A stretch of DNA of 64,000 nucleotides, from contig NC_083645.1 of the NCBI RefSeq assembly GCF_963576545.1, forward strand, positions 3,310,001 through 3,374,000, given 5' to 3'. This document shows, one piece after another, positions 29,707 to 40,100 of the stretch. A program made the position numbers and the translations under genes. The notes under the pieces were generated by a model that was not told where the DNA came from, did no database searches, and saw only the letters and a list, made by a program, of their open reading frames with translations. The stretch's first letter is position 1, and each line of letters starts with the position of its first letter. The DNA is from Limanda limanda (lineage: Eukaryota; Chordata; Actinopteri; Pleuronectiformes; Pleuronectidae).

Positions 29707-32700
29707 ATGGCGGCTTCAAGGCAGCAGGGGTCACCCAGGTGTGATGATGCACCTGAAGAGAGCTCACTGCCCCTCATCGATTTGGCTCGAAATATCCCTT
29801 CTCCTACTGAAGATGACAATTATCGGCATGTTACCTGCAGACACAACCGCAGTGGCCTCAGTGAGGTAACCAGCATGCTGGAATCGATGTATCTTGACCC
29901 CCAGGATGAGGATCAACGTCAGTCAGAGGACAGTGATGATAATGGAGCCATTGGAGTGGAGGAACATCTGCAGGACTTACAGTTAAAAATTGAGTCTTTG
30001 GAGAACCGGTTTAAGGAGGGGCTCCGAGCAGCAATTGATGCAATGGCTAAGGAGGCGAAGGAGTATATTGACACAAGGCTGCAGAGATTTGATCAAGCTC
30101 TGGTATCCTGCCTGCAGCGGAGGGATAAACGGTGGGATGAAGAACTTAAGAAGACCATCAACAAAAGCCGGTCTTCATGGAAGCCTGTTAGTTTCTCCAC
30201 TCCGGCTGTGGTCTTGTCTGCCGGCCGCCAAACTTCTGTGAGAGATGGTTCACTCCCGGCCTCGGCCGCAGCTTCAGCTAAACCACCTATTAGAATGGAG
30301 TTTCCCCAGTTTGGTGACTCGAGGAGTTCAGCTGATGTCACTGATTTCATCGAACAGTGTGAGAACTTTCTTTCTTTAAGACCACTGAGTGACTTTGAGT
30401 TCCTGGGCACCCTTAACGCCGTTCTAAAAGGACCAGCACGGAGCTGGTGGTTAGCCGCTCGCAGCAAAATAGCTAATTGGGAGATGTTCAAAAATGCATT
30501 CCTGGAAGCTTTCTTGCCCACTGATTACCAGTCGGAGATTGAGGAGCAGCTCCGTTCTAGTGTGCAATCACCCGATCAGTGCCTGAGGGACTTTGCCTAT
30601 GATCACCGGGCACTCTGCCTGAAGTGGAGTTCCGATATGGCAGAGGAAGAGGTGGTGCGGCGAATCCTCAGATCGTGTAATCCACGGCTGGCCAGTGGCC
30701 TACGTGGCATTGTGTCCACAGTCGACCAGCTGGTTAAGGTGGGGTCTTTGATCGAGAAAGACTGGAGCAACTCCAAAGACTATTGGAACCGCGTTCAGCA
30801 GTCCCACTCTTCAGACCGTACTAGCAAAAAATCCAGCAGGAAACCTGAACATGGGCAGGGCCGTGGACATGGTGCGGATGTGGCATCGGTTCTGGGCAGT
30901 CCAACCCTCCTGGTGGTACCAGTAAGGATCAGAGGATCACACGGAGATGCCGTCCTTGACTCAGGCTGCACATACACATTGATGAACAGAACCTTATGGA
31001 ACAACCTAAGGAGGGCTGGAGAGACTCTGAACGTGAGTGAAGTCCCGAGGTTCGTTATGGCCAATGGACATGAGAGTAAGGCTCTAGGGAAAACTAACCT
31101 GCTCCTCACCCTCAATGACACTCATGTCTCCATCAGCGTTCATATATTGAGTGATGATCAGCTGTATATGCCTCTACTACTCGGGTTAGACTTTATGTGT
31201 GCAAGCCAGATAGTCTTAATGCCCCACCTTAGGAAGTATGTCGTGCCAGGGGGGACAGAGCACAAGTTTTTAACGAAAACCCGGGATGCATTGCAGTGGG
31301 GGTTTCAAGGCTCAATAATCAATTTTTACGTAGCAGTATTTGAAGAGGCTAGCATCAAGCAGCCAAGCCTGCCTCTAGTAGAGGCTCAACCGGTGGTGGT
31401 TAGGCCACTCCTGCAGAAATGGCCTACAGTTTGGACAGAGTCCACAGGTGCAACTGAAATCGTAAAGCACAAAATCATGACCACAGATGAGCTGCCAGTG
31501 AGAAAGAGAGCCTATAGAGCATCGGTACATAAGCAAGCAGTCATCGAGGAGCAGATTAAGAAGATGCTCAGTGATGGTGTGATAGAGCCTTCCTCTTCTG
31601 CCTGGGCTTCCCCAGTGGTCTTAGTCCCAAGGAAGGATGGGACACCCCGTTTCTGTGTGGACTATAGAGGCCTCAACGCCAAAACGCATCACGATGCATA
31701 TCCAATGCCGTTGGTGCATGAAATTCTGGAGTCCATGCAGGGGGCCCGATATTTTAGCTCACTGGATCTCCAGAGTGGTTACTGGCAGGTGGCCATGGAC
31801 GAAGAAAGCAAAAGGAAGACCGCAGTGACCACCCATCTAGGCCTCTTCCAGTTTAGAGTTATGCCATTTGGACTGCGGAACGCAGGTGCCACTTTTCAGC
31901 GGTTGATGGAATCTGTCCTTGGGGAGTTAAAGGGGAAAATCTGTTTCGTGTATATAGATGACATCATCATTTTTTCCAAGACTCAGGAGCAGCATTTACA
32001 AGATCTGGATGCTGTCTTCCAAAAGCTGCATGAGGCCAGCCTAACCCTCAATGTGAAGAAATGCCATCTTCTTCGGACTCAGTTAACGTTTTTGGGGCAT
32101 ATAGTATCAGGGGAGGGTGTAGCCGTGGACCCAGCAAAGATTGTGGCCATATCAGCCTATCCAGCACCAACAGACTTGAAGAGTCTCCAAAGATTCCTTG
32201 GATTAGTGGGCTGGTACCACAAGTTTCTACCTAGACTAGCGGACATTGTGGCTCCACTGAATAACCTCAAGAGGAAAGGGGTATTGTGGGAGTGGACTGA
32301 GCAATGTCAAGACGCCTTCGAACATCTCAAGATGATGTTGCAGTCACCACCAGTGTTGGCTCAGCCGCAGCCGCTCCTTGGCTTCCAGGTGCACTGTGAC
32401 GCCAGCGACGTGGGACTAGGGGCCGTCCTGATGCAGACTATTGACGGGGAGGAGAAGGCCATAGCCTTTGCCTCAAGAACACTGCAGGGTGCAGAACTGA
32501 GATACTCCACCTCGGAGAAGGAGTGCCTAGCGGTCGTCTGGGCAGTGGAGAAGTGGCGACACTACCTAGAGGGGGAGATGTTCCAAGTATTCACGGACCA
32601 CAGTGCTCTAACCTGGGCCTTTAACTGCCCTAAGACGTCGTCTCGCCTGACCAGGTGGACTCTGCGGCTCCAGCCTTACTCCTTCAGAGTCAACTATAAG

Positions 32701-32910
32701 AAGGGCTGCTGTAATATTGTCCCTGATGCACTATCCCGGGCACCGCCATTATCAGAAGGGAACGTTTGTGTTGCGGTTCCAAAATCAAACTGGTCTGCCT
32801 TACCCAGCTCCCTTCAAGATATTGAAAGCGCCCAGCAGTCTGACACACTTTGTAAAGAGCTTGGCCTTTCCATCGAGCAGCCCACACCTGGTCGCATTCA
32901 CTATGAATAA
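29707..32910 (+). CDS. Gypsy Gag-Pol: gag, protease, reverse transcriptase, RNase H
   Basis: The ATG at 29707 (AAAATGGCGG, good context) gives 1,067 aa. Residues 85-115 are a likely coiled coil (LQDLQLKIESLENRFKEG). The retrotransposon gag capsid domain is at about 195-350 (GPARSWWLAARSKIANWEMF). No CCHC knuckle is seen, only a basic KKSSRKPEHGQGRGHG. The protease has DSGCTYTLMN with DSG at the active site. RT runs from VIEPSSSAWASPVVLVPRKD to the catalytic YIDD in FVYIDDIIIFSK. RNase H shows CDASDVGLGAVL, STSEKECLAVVWA and VFTDHSALTWAF, so all catalytic acids are present. gag and pol share one frame without a shift. The ORF stops at TAA 32908-32910, just after RNase H. Confidence 0.95.
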   Translation: MAASRQQGSPRCDDAPEESSLPLIDLARNIPSPTEDDNYRHVTCRHNRSGLSEVTSMLESMYLDPQDEDQRQSEDSDDNGAIGVEEHLQDLQLKIESLENRFKEGLRAAIDAMAKEAKEYIDTRLQRFDQALVSCLQRRDKRWDEELKKTINKSRSSWKPVSFSTPAVVLSAGRQTSVRDGSLPASAAASAKPPIRMEFPQFGDSRSSADVTDFIEQCENFLSLRPLSDFEFLGTLNAVLKGPARSWWLAARSKIANWEMFKNAFLEAFLPTDYQSEIEEQLRSSVQSPDQCLRDFAYDHRALCLKWSSDMAEEEVVRRILRSCNPRLASGLRGIVSTVDQLVKVGSLIEKDWSNSKDYWNRVQQSHSSDRTSKKSSRKPEHGQGRGHGADVASVLGSPTLLVVPVRIRGSHGDAVLDSGCTYTLMNRTLWNNLRRAGETLNVSEVPRFVMANGHESKALGKTNLLLTLNDTHVSISVHILSDDQLYMPLLLGLDFMCASQIVLMPHLRKYVVPGGTEHKFLTKTRDALQWGFQGSIINFYVAVFEEASIKQPSLPLVEAQPVVVRPLLQKWPTVWTESTGATEIVKHKIMTTDELPVRKRAYRASVHKQAVIEEQIKKMLSDGVIEPSSSAWASPVVLVPRKDGTPRFCVDYRGLNAKTHHDAYPMPLVHEILESMQGARYFSSLDLQSGYWQVAMDEESKRKTAVTTHLGLFQFRVMPFGLRNAGATFQRLMESVLGELKGKICFVYIDDIIIFSKTQEQHLQDLDAVFQKLHEASLTLNVKKCHLLRTQLTFLGHIVSGEGVAVDPAKIVAISAYPAPTDLKSLQRFLGLVGWYHKFLPRLADIVAPLNNLKRKGVLWEWTEQCQDAFEHLKMMLQSPPVLAQPQPLLGFQVHCDASDVGLGAVLMQTIDGEEKAIAFASRTLQGAELRYSTSEKECLAVVWAVEKWRHYLEGEMFQVFTDHSALTWAFNCPKTSSRLTRWTLRLQPYSFRVNYKKGCCNIVPDALSRAPPLSEGNVCVAVPKSNWSALPSSLQDIESAQQSDTLCKELGLSIEQPTPGRIHYE

Positions 32911-34191
32911 CAACAAGGAGTGTTGTACCGGGGTGTGCCTTCAAAGTACGGGGGATTTAATTACCAGATGGTTACCCCAGAGGTATTGGTGCCAGAGTTT
33001 CTGGTTTATTTTCACAACAGCCCTTTTGGAGGACATCTAGGGAGGATGAAAACCCTCCTGAAAATATTGGAGGTGGCGTGGTGGCCAACGGTCCGAAAAG
33101 ATGTGTGGAGCCATGTCCGAGCCTGTTCTGTGTGCCAGCAATATAAGCCATCCAACGAGAAACCAGCTGGGCAACTCCAATCCACAGAGGTCAAGGTTCC
33201 AGGAGAAATAATTGGAGTAGACTTCATGGGACCCCTACCACTAAGCAAAGGCCGGAATTCAGTGCTGATGGTAGTCGTGGATTACTACACCAAATGGGTG
33301 GAGCTTTTCGCCCTGAAGGATTCTAAGACGCCAAAAGTCTGTCAGGTCCTGAAAAATGACATTTTCACTCGCTGGGGGGTTCCCAAGTACTTGTGGTCAG
33401 ACCGAGGCCCCCAATTCACAAGCCAGCTGATGGCTAGCCTTTGTCAGTCGTGGGGCGTAACCCATAAGCTCACTACGGCCTACCACCCACAGACCAATCT
33501 GACAGAGAGGGTCAACAGGACCTTGAAGACCATGATCGCCTCTTTTGTGGGGAATTACCATTATGATTGGGACCGGTGGCTGCCAGAATTTAGGTTCGCG
33601 ATCAACACTGCAGTGCACAAGACCACTGGGGTGACCCCTGCAATGTTAGCTCTTGGTCGCACCCTCAAAGGCCCACTGGAGCGTCTCATACACCAGTCCC
33701 CTGCACCTAGCTCATCAGCATATCATATCCTACACTCACACACACAATTGCTGGAGGAGGTTGAAAGGCATGTTGGGGTGGCCAAAGCTAGACAAGCCAG
33801 ATATTATAATGCACGACGCAAAGATGTACACTTTGGGGTTGGGGATCTGGTCTGGGTTAGGGCACATCCTTTGTCTAAAGCCTCAGCTAAATTCTCTGCC
33901 AAATTTGCACCCAGATGGTCAGGGCCTGTAAGGGTAGAGAAAAGGTTAGGTCCTATTAATTACCGAGTTCGTTGGGTGTCTGACAAAATGAAGGTGGACA
34001 ATATAAATGTGGTCGACCTGAAACCCTACTATGGTCCCGATAAGCCGCTGGCTGGGGGGGGGGAATGTAAAGGTCACCGCAGTGCACTTTATGGATCAAA
34101 AAAAAAGTTACATATGTCATTGGTCAGACACCTTAAAACTATAGGAATGAGGAAATGGATCTATGTATGTTTTTGTTTATTATTTGTGTGA
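32911..34191 (+). CDS. Gypsy integrase, in the same frame after an in-frame stop
   Basis: The frame continues directly after the TAA with QQGVLYRGVPSKYGGF and has no ATG before the zinc finger, so it cannot be an ordinary separate cistron. Zinc finger: HNSPFGGHLG and CSVCQQYK. Catalytic D, D, E: GVDFMGPLPL, WSDRGPQFTS, HPQTNLTERVNRTLK. The C-terminal GPY/F-like part is KFAPRWSGPVRVEK, then VVDLKPYYG. The stop is about 125 bases inside the 3' LTR, so the last 40 or so residues are LTR-encoded. It catalyses cDNA joining to host DNA. All catalytic residues are kept. The product would need stop readthrough, or this copy is simply mutated by one base. Confidence 0.9.
   Translation, partial: QQGVLYRGVPSKYGGFNYQMVTPEVLVPEFLVYFHNSPFGGHLGRMKTLLKILEVAWWPTVRKDVWSHVRACSVCQQYKPSNEKPAGQLQSTEVKVPGEIIGVDFMGPLPLSKGRNSVLMVVVDYYTKWVELFALKDSKTPKVCQVLKNDIFTRWGVPKYLWSDRGPQFTSQLMASLCQSWGVTHKLTTAYHPQTNLTERVNRTLKTMIASFVGNYHYDWDRWLPEFRFAINTAVHKTTGVTPAMLALGRTLKGPLERLIHQSPAPSSSAYHILHSHTQLLEEVERHVGVAKARQARYYNARRKDVHFGVGDLVWVRAHPLSKASAKFSAKFAPRWSGPVRVEKRLGPINYRVRWVSDKMKVDNINVVDLKPYYGPDKPLAGGGECKGHRSALYGSKKKLHMSLVRHLKTIGMRKWIYVCFCLLFV
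34050..34065 (+). promoter_or_regulatory. Polypurine tract
   Basis: A run of ten G followed by AA lies immediately before the 3' LTR TGTAAAGG, in the position where plus-strand synthesis is primed. Confidence 0.8.
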
Positions 34192-34882
34192 TTGTTTATT
34201 ATTTGTGTGATTATGTAAATATGGGGTTTTTGTAAAGGAAATGTGTTAAATATGGGGAAGTGACGTCCTGCCGGGAGGTGTGTGTTTTTTTTGGAGCTGC
34301 GGGCGGGCGGTGCGGCCAGTGGTTCGAGGAACTGGATATATCATTTACAACCGAAAGGATTTTTTCTCTGGAACGGGATTATTACCTGGGAGATTTTTGT
34401 AATGGCTTATATCGTGGACTGAACATTTTCTGGGCACTGGAAGGGGGTGAGAAAGCGTGGACTTTGATTTGTTTGCGGCACTCACCTCGCCACACCTGCA
34501 GACATTTTTGTTTTGGACGTTTGTTTGGGGATTATGTTTGGACCTGGGGTGGGAAAATATTGTTGTTTGAGTGTGTATAAATAGCTTGTTTATGTTCACG
34601 GGTCCGCCAATGTTTGCGGGCACGAGCGCGGGGGGTTATTGGTGTTTTGTGTAAATACAGTATATAATAAGCAACCGGTTTGAGTGTTTTCCGTTTATAT
34701 ATATATTTAGTTAATTTTTGGTAAGACCGATAACTAGGTTATCGGTCCAATTAGGGATTTTTTGTTTATGTTAACTTGTTCAGGCAGCGTGCAACAAACA
34801 CAGTGGGTCGGCTCCGCCCGTGTCCTTTAAATTTAATGCGTAGTAACTTTGCCCTGGGGTTGAAACAGGGCGATTTGTTACA
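34066..34882 (+). repeat. Gypsy 3' LTR
   Basis: 817 bp, about 99% identical to the 5' LTR. Differences seen include one extra A in the A-run near 34100, GACGTCC(C/T)GCC, ACCTG(CT/GG)GAGATT-type changes and CAGA(G/C)ATTTTT. The integrase frame ends inside it. The hairpin GACCGATAAC...GTTATCGGTC is at 34725-34747. Confidence 0.93.
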
Positions 34883-34963
34883 ATTGTACAGGGAACAAAT
34901 GTGAACAAGGTATATGTGGAGTCAAAGCTTTATTTACATACAGCAAAAATATTGTACAAAAAC

Positions 34964-35154
34964 TCAGATGAGGCTTGAAATGTTTCTCTGCAGCCTCTGG
35001 GTCATGACTTCTTTGTGGGACTCTGTCTGAATCTTCTCCAGTGTGTAGACGTCTGTGGTGTGTAGCTGTGAGATCAGTGTAGCTTCCAGTCTTATATGAA
35101 GTGTGGGACACAGGTCGGTGCACTCCTGGCTGTGGAAGGATGGATCCATGTCAT
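34964..35154 (-). CDS. Gene A candidate terminal exon, arm 1
   Basis: With the acceptor GGGACAG at 35155 the exon reads DDMDPSFHSQECTDLCPTLH through IRLEATLISQLHTTDVYTLE to QRLQRNISSLI and a TGA stop (34964). An AATAAA lies 30 bp downstream (34929-34934). Arm 2 encodes the same 61-residue MDPSFHS... segment with two changes. An alternative upstream acceptor (TTTACAG at 35175) would run into a stop. The product is not recognised. Coding status is inferred from the preserved frame in both arms, the splice sites and the poly(A) signal. Confidence 0.45.
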
Positions 35155-35263
35155 CTGTCCCGCTTCAATCAGCTGTAAACACATTCAGTAAAATTAGCAC
35201 AGTTCAATTACAACATACACCTTTACATGTAACTGGAAAATTATTTAATGAATATAACCTTAC

Positions 35264-35357
35264 CCTCTTTCTTCTCCGACAACTCCTCAATGCTGATGTA
35301 AGGTCTGGTCGGATCATACTGGCTCATAGTGTGTCTTTGTACGTCATGGACAGGCAG
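35264..35357 (-). CDS. Gene A candidate internal exon, arm 1
   Basis: Acceptor TTTTCCAG|CTGCC and donor AAAGAGG|GTAAGG enclose 94 nt reading LPVHDVQRHTMSQYDPTRPY ISIEELSEKKE in the frame that joins the terminal exon. Both splice sites fit consensus. The internal ATG (MSQYDPTRPY) could be the true start if upstream sequence is 5' UTR. Arm 2 keeps the frame with Q to V as the only coding change seen. No known family was recognised. Confidence 0.45.
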
Positions 35358-35784
35358 CTGGAAAACAACACATGTAACATGACTTATTATTAATAAACGG
35401 AAATAGCCGCGCTGCATCACCGTTGGAAGATCCACAGCAAAAAAACACCAAAACAATTCATAAACAGTTACTTACATTCAATGGCTTAATTTTCTGCACT
35501 TTAAATCCGGACTTTCAGCGTCTCAGCCTTGTGTGTGTGTGTGGGGGGGGGGGGGGGGCTGAGGCTGTGAAAACATACAGAAAAAAGTCAGGTTGATGAA
35601 AAAACTTAACGAGAACAAACTGTTACATCTAAGTAATTCATACATATTTACACATGCACTAGATCTGCTCCAGCACTCGATGCTGTATTCGTATTTTAGC
35701 AACTTTCTCGCTATCCCAAAGAGTGGCGGACCTGCTTTCAGATGTAGGGTTAGCTTAGTGGTTAGCATGGCGTCTCTAGCTCAC

Positions 35785-35867
35785 CGTAACTCAGGGACTG
35801 TGCGCCCGTCTTCTCCGCCTCGACTCGTCCACACCGGGCCCGCGGCTCTGCCTCCACACGCACTCAT
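35785..35867 (-). CDS. Gene A candidate first exon, arm 1
   Basis: The ATG at 35867 starts MSACGGRAAGPVWTSRGGED and ends at a donor TTACG|GTGAGC. It follows a CpG-rich stretch with a CCAAT box (GTCCAATCAG). Joining it directly to the 35357 exon does not keep an open frame, so another exon may lie between, or translation may start in the next exon. Arm 2 has a one-base deletion in this exon. Low certainty as coding. Confidence 0.3.
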
Positions 35868-36060
35868 CTTCTCCTCCAGGGAACAGCGTCGTGTCGACTT
35901 CAGCAAGTTATTTACCCCGAAGACAGAGTCACTCGTACGGGACAAGCTAAACACGACCCGCTTCCTGTCTGCGGGACACTCGACGCTGCTGCACGGCGTT
36001 TACGAGGCTCTGATTGGACGAGTCCATCAGCTGATGACGCGAGCGGGTGACGTGAGCAGC
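35868..36060 (-). promoter_or_regulatory. CpG-rich promoter-like region of gene A, arm 1
   Basis: CpG-dense, with CCAAT box GGACTCGTCCAATCAGAG and TGACGCGAGCGGGTGACGTG just upstream of exon 1. Its counterpart in arm 2 is 52905-53100. Confidence 0.45.
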
Positions 36061-36164
36061 GGTTACTTCATATGGGATGAGTATTTGACTGAGGCCAGGT
36101 TTATTTTTTGTGGTGTTTAGTACATTTACACACATGATTCACGCTGTTCTGTGTTCGTAACCTT

Positions 36165-36210
36165 ATAGTTGAATGCACTTATCGTAAGTCGCTTTGGATA
36201 AAAGTGTTGA
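36165..36210 (+). repeat. Fish retroposon tail (GTCGCTTTGGATAAAAG)
   Basis: TCGTAAGTCGCTTTGGATAA resembles the common fish SINE/LINE 3' tail. The inverted copy is at 52733-52762 in arm 2, so it predates the duplication. Confidence 0.6.
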
Positions 36211-37172
36211 CTGTTTTAATGGAATACTGAGAAAGTTTAATAACAACAATTAGACAATTGAAGTTCAAATTATGAAGGAATTTAAGCTCTATATTGTGTC
36301 TCCTTTATATTTAAAATAATAATCAAACTGAGTGGAGATGTATGTTGTATCCAAACAGCCGGCTGCTGTGTTTTGTCACTGTGCAGTCCATGGGGGATTA
36401 AATATTACACTGAAAAAATAAATCATTAAATCAATGAATGTTTCATAGCAATTTTGAAAGTAGTGGTGAAAAGGTACCATTTATAATTCATGGAACAGCT
36501 TAGTTTGCCATTGACATGTGAATTTGATGCCAGTATTTTGGGAGGACAGATATTTTTATGGAAAGCCAGTAGAAGTTTGGAGCTTACAGGACACAGATGA
36601 TCATACCCAGCATCATTTATTTGCTGGTAGAGGTGTGGTTTACACTTCCTCTGTGCATTTAACCAGCACAATTGAAAAAGTGACTGTAATCATGCCACTC
36701 TGTACAGTTGTTGAGATTTAGGATTGTTTTGGATGACAATAAAAATTTGTATAAAGTGCATTGTTTCATTTCTTTTGACTGCATTGACCTTTGTTCGTGG
36801 TATACAATATAATTCATTATAGCACACTTACTTACTTAAGAACAATTTAAAATTTCAGGTTTAATATTTATTTTAAGCCTGGTTTACTCAGCCAGATAGT
36901 TTGTTGGTGCCTCTTACACATTGGTGTTATCTGCTCTCAGGGAAACTGATTTGCATTTGTGAAGCTCATAGCATTGTCATTTGCATGTGAAAGCTTCCTC
37001 TAGGAGTTGGAGCAGGGGGGGTCAAATCTCAACAGCTCACAGGCTTGACAACTGCAGGAACCCTGAGCGTTTCCTTTGCTGCCTGCAGATACGTGTGAAA
37101 GTCGTTAACCGAAGGATGTGCCAACACTTCTCTGCGACACAGATTGACACAAACGCTTCTTTTCATGCAGTG

Positions 37173-40100
37173 GCTATTCCTAAATGATCACCTAAAAGGC
37201 ATTGCATGGAAGGGGTTGTTGAGGCATGTGTTATAAATTCACCCAGGTGTTTAGTTGAAGACATTGTAGTACTGTGAGGCTTGGTAGTGGCCAATGGAGA
37301 TTCAAGCTAATTGCCTGCAAGACCCTCTTGCAGCCCCTCCTGCCATACTATTCCTCCTAAAGTGGATTAGGGAGTTATAGATATTTTACACGAAAATGCT
37401 TTATTCAGTGGTTTTTACAAATGTTAATTATCAGGTCCCTTTGTTTTTGAGTCTCCTGTAGTTAATTTGTCTCCTGGTAAAACCTCCACAATGCTAAACA
37501 TTGAAAGAATCCCAACATAAAAATGTAATGGCAACAAGTTGCTGTCTTCTGTTTTCACTGCTGGTTCCATGTTTTCCATGACAACACACAGTAGAATCAC
37601 CAGATGTTATGATGTGGTGACATTTTAGGATGGATAGATAGAGAGATAGATACTTTATTGATCCCGAGGGGATTACAACGAGTAGTTAATTCTTGACTCT
37701 TTTACATACATTTTAGTTCTTCTTAGGCTTGTGCATACAACAATTTGTTTATGTATTCATTTTCATTCACTGAATGATGAACTTTATATGAAGTTCACTC
37801 CAGTTGCTTCTATATGCAGAACGTGAAGCATTCCTGGATATTTTTGTTGTTCTGACGTGTTAATGAGCTCAGACTTCAAGCTCTTATAGACTACAACTTC
37901 AAACCGTAATCCATCTGGACTAATCACTTAATTTATGCACTTTTTATGTGCTGGGGATGCTCTTCTGCATTAACACACTCAAAGCTGCATCCCATCAACA
38001 CTATTTAAATATTTCTCGTAAACATCTAGAATTCTAAATTAATTACTGACTTGAACATTGCTGGCATCACTGTTGACTTTATAATGTCAGTCATTTAAAC
38101 ACAGCAGAATGTTAACCATTGCCTTTGAGTTTTGCGCTTTGTACTGTCAGTGTTTGCGTAGAAATTAATTAATTAATTGAGAAATTTCATATTTTTTTAT
38201 TTTTTGCTGGAAAGTTTGACATCATTGCCTATGTAATTCTTTAATGTTCATCATCTCAAAGTGCTGTCTTCACCACTTTTTGACCAAGGCCAAATCCCAT
38301 TTCACCCCTTATCCCTACCCATTAGTCCCAATTCTTGTTGGGATGGAGGGGTAGGTGCAAGAACATTGATCTTTCAGACCCATACATCAAACCGAGGGTT
38401 ATACAGAATTCCCAGAATGCCTTGCCAATCACCGGCAAGATGGCTGCAAAAGCTAAATGAGAGACCCACAAATGCAAGTATTTTCTAAATTTAAAAATTT
38501 CGATAATTGTAATGTAGTTAAATATTGTTTCCATGTATCATTTATTTCACAACAACCTTAAAAAATAGCTTGCATGATAACGCTAGCATTCTAGCGTTAC
38601 ATCGTTATTGCATGATTAACCCGTATTTTGACACAATTCCATGTTGCATCCCCCCATCTTTGAAGATACATGATCCAATTAATTTATCTAGCATGTAGCA
38701 GAGATGTTACTGAACTTAACTGCTCCTCTAATAGCAATGTATCCTGGAAGGGTCGCCTACAGGCCACTGCTAGCAGCCTGAAGCTGTGTGCGTTTGATTA
38801 ATACGTTAAATAATGCTGAGCATCGAAGCTTTTCAATTTCCATTGGATGAATTTGAAATGTCATGTGCTTTACCGTTATTGCCGTAGTATGGAGGAAGCA
38901 GGATAACATGTTGTGGCAATAGACGTTGCCACCGGGGTCTCCTCACAGCAGCCGAAGACTAACCACTCTCTCCTCAACATACAAACTTGTTTTACTTTCA
39001 AACTGAACAAACATAAAACTCAAAGAACTTTAACGTGCTAGCACTGTTTGCTGGCATCTCGGCTTCACAGCTCAGATCCGCCTATGTTCACATCTATTTG
39101 AGCGTCTCTCTTCCATGTGTCCCATCGTGCCTCTCTCTGGCAGCTCTGCTGCTGCCTTTTGAACCAGAGGATCAATCAGCCAACAGCCCCAGCCGCGCTG
39201 ATTAATCCTCCGTGCCCACACATGTCCTGAGCATTTACTTGGTAATTTTAATCACCTGCAGAAGCACAGAAGTTATTTTGATTTTATAGGTTTTTCACTT
39301 TAATAACTGTAAGCAATATGATTGGTTTATCTCGGCAGTGTTATTACAATGGCATCCCTTGCTCCATCATTCCAGGGAATCCACAGAAAAACCAGAATGC
39401 TCATTCTTTCAGAGCAGAAAATGGCCAGCGTTATTTAAAATCAAAAAGTGAATTGCCCCATCCCCCAACTCAAACGCATATGGCACAAACACCTTAATAG
39501 CACCACAAAACAGTGCTTGTTCACAGTATTCCATCCTATCAGACCTGAACACAGATCACACAATTGACACCTTTATCGCTTTATCAGATATAATCAGAAA
39601 TACTTTATTGGTCCCAGGGGGAAATTGTGTATTAACGTTACCTGCTTATTTAGCATGTTGTGCAGCTCGGGTAAATACAGCTAATCATCTTTGCAGTAAA
39701 TCCTTCTCATGATTAACTGATCCACCCGCCGTCCCAGGCATTGAAGACTTTTTTTGTTTTTTTTAACATTTGTTTGATGATCTGGAGACAATTGCCAATG
39801 AATGCCAAGAGCCCATGCAAACAGATGAGGACAGGATGTCTGAAATGTCCAACGGCTTCTTGAAGTGCTGTAACCAATTTGTAGGGGAAGATCTCAACCA
39901 CTACCCCTTGTTACTCTGTTTCAAGGGGCAAGATAAACCTCGAAAACTTAGAGAAAGAGGGGGAAATGGGATTGGGGTCAAACAGAATAGATGGTTTTTA
40001 TACTTCTAATATAAATGAGAAATGTAATTTGAAAAAATAGTTAGTATTACTTCTCCGAACCAAATTGCAGAACCCCATATGATTCACACACTGACTCATT

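Larger units (their letters stand above)
28361..34882 (+). mobile_element. Nearly full-length Ty3/Gypsy LTR retrotransposon
   Basis: Two LTRs of 816 and 817 bp (TGTAAAGG...TTACA) flank gag-pol. The TSD is ATTG (28357-28360, 34883-34886). The right arm of the inverted duplication shows the empty site ATAGGTGAACATATTGTACA (minus strand, near 54110) with a single ATTG, which confirms both boundaries. The LTRs differ at about eight positions, so insertion is fairly recent but not new. Domain order is gag, PR, RT, RH, IN. No env or chromodomain is seen. Confidence 0.95.
27828..37172 (+). repeat. Inverted segmental duplication, arm 1 (occupied by a Gypsy)
   Basis: Excluding the Gypsy (28361-34882), about 2.8 kb here matches 51808-54595 in inverted orientation along its whole length: first exon of gene B, CpG-rich promoter, gene A with its poly(A) signal, and about 1.1 kb of downstream flank up to GACACAAACGC near 37150. 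Similarity stops at both ends abruptly. Gene A exons differ between arms by roughly 1-2%, the outer flank by clearly more. Confidence 0.88.

Noticed and set aside
35593..36120. 175-codon plus-strand ORF across gene A
   Set aside because: It is the antisense of the CpG-rich first exon and promoter; long frames are expected there, and arm 2 does not preserve it.
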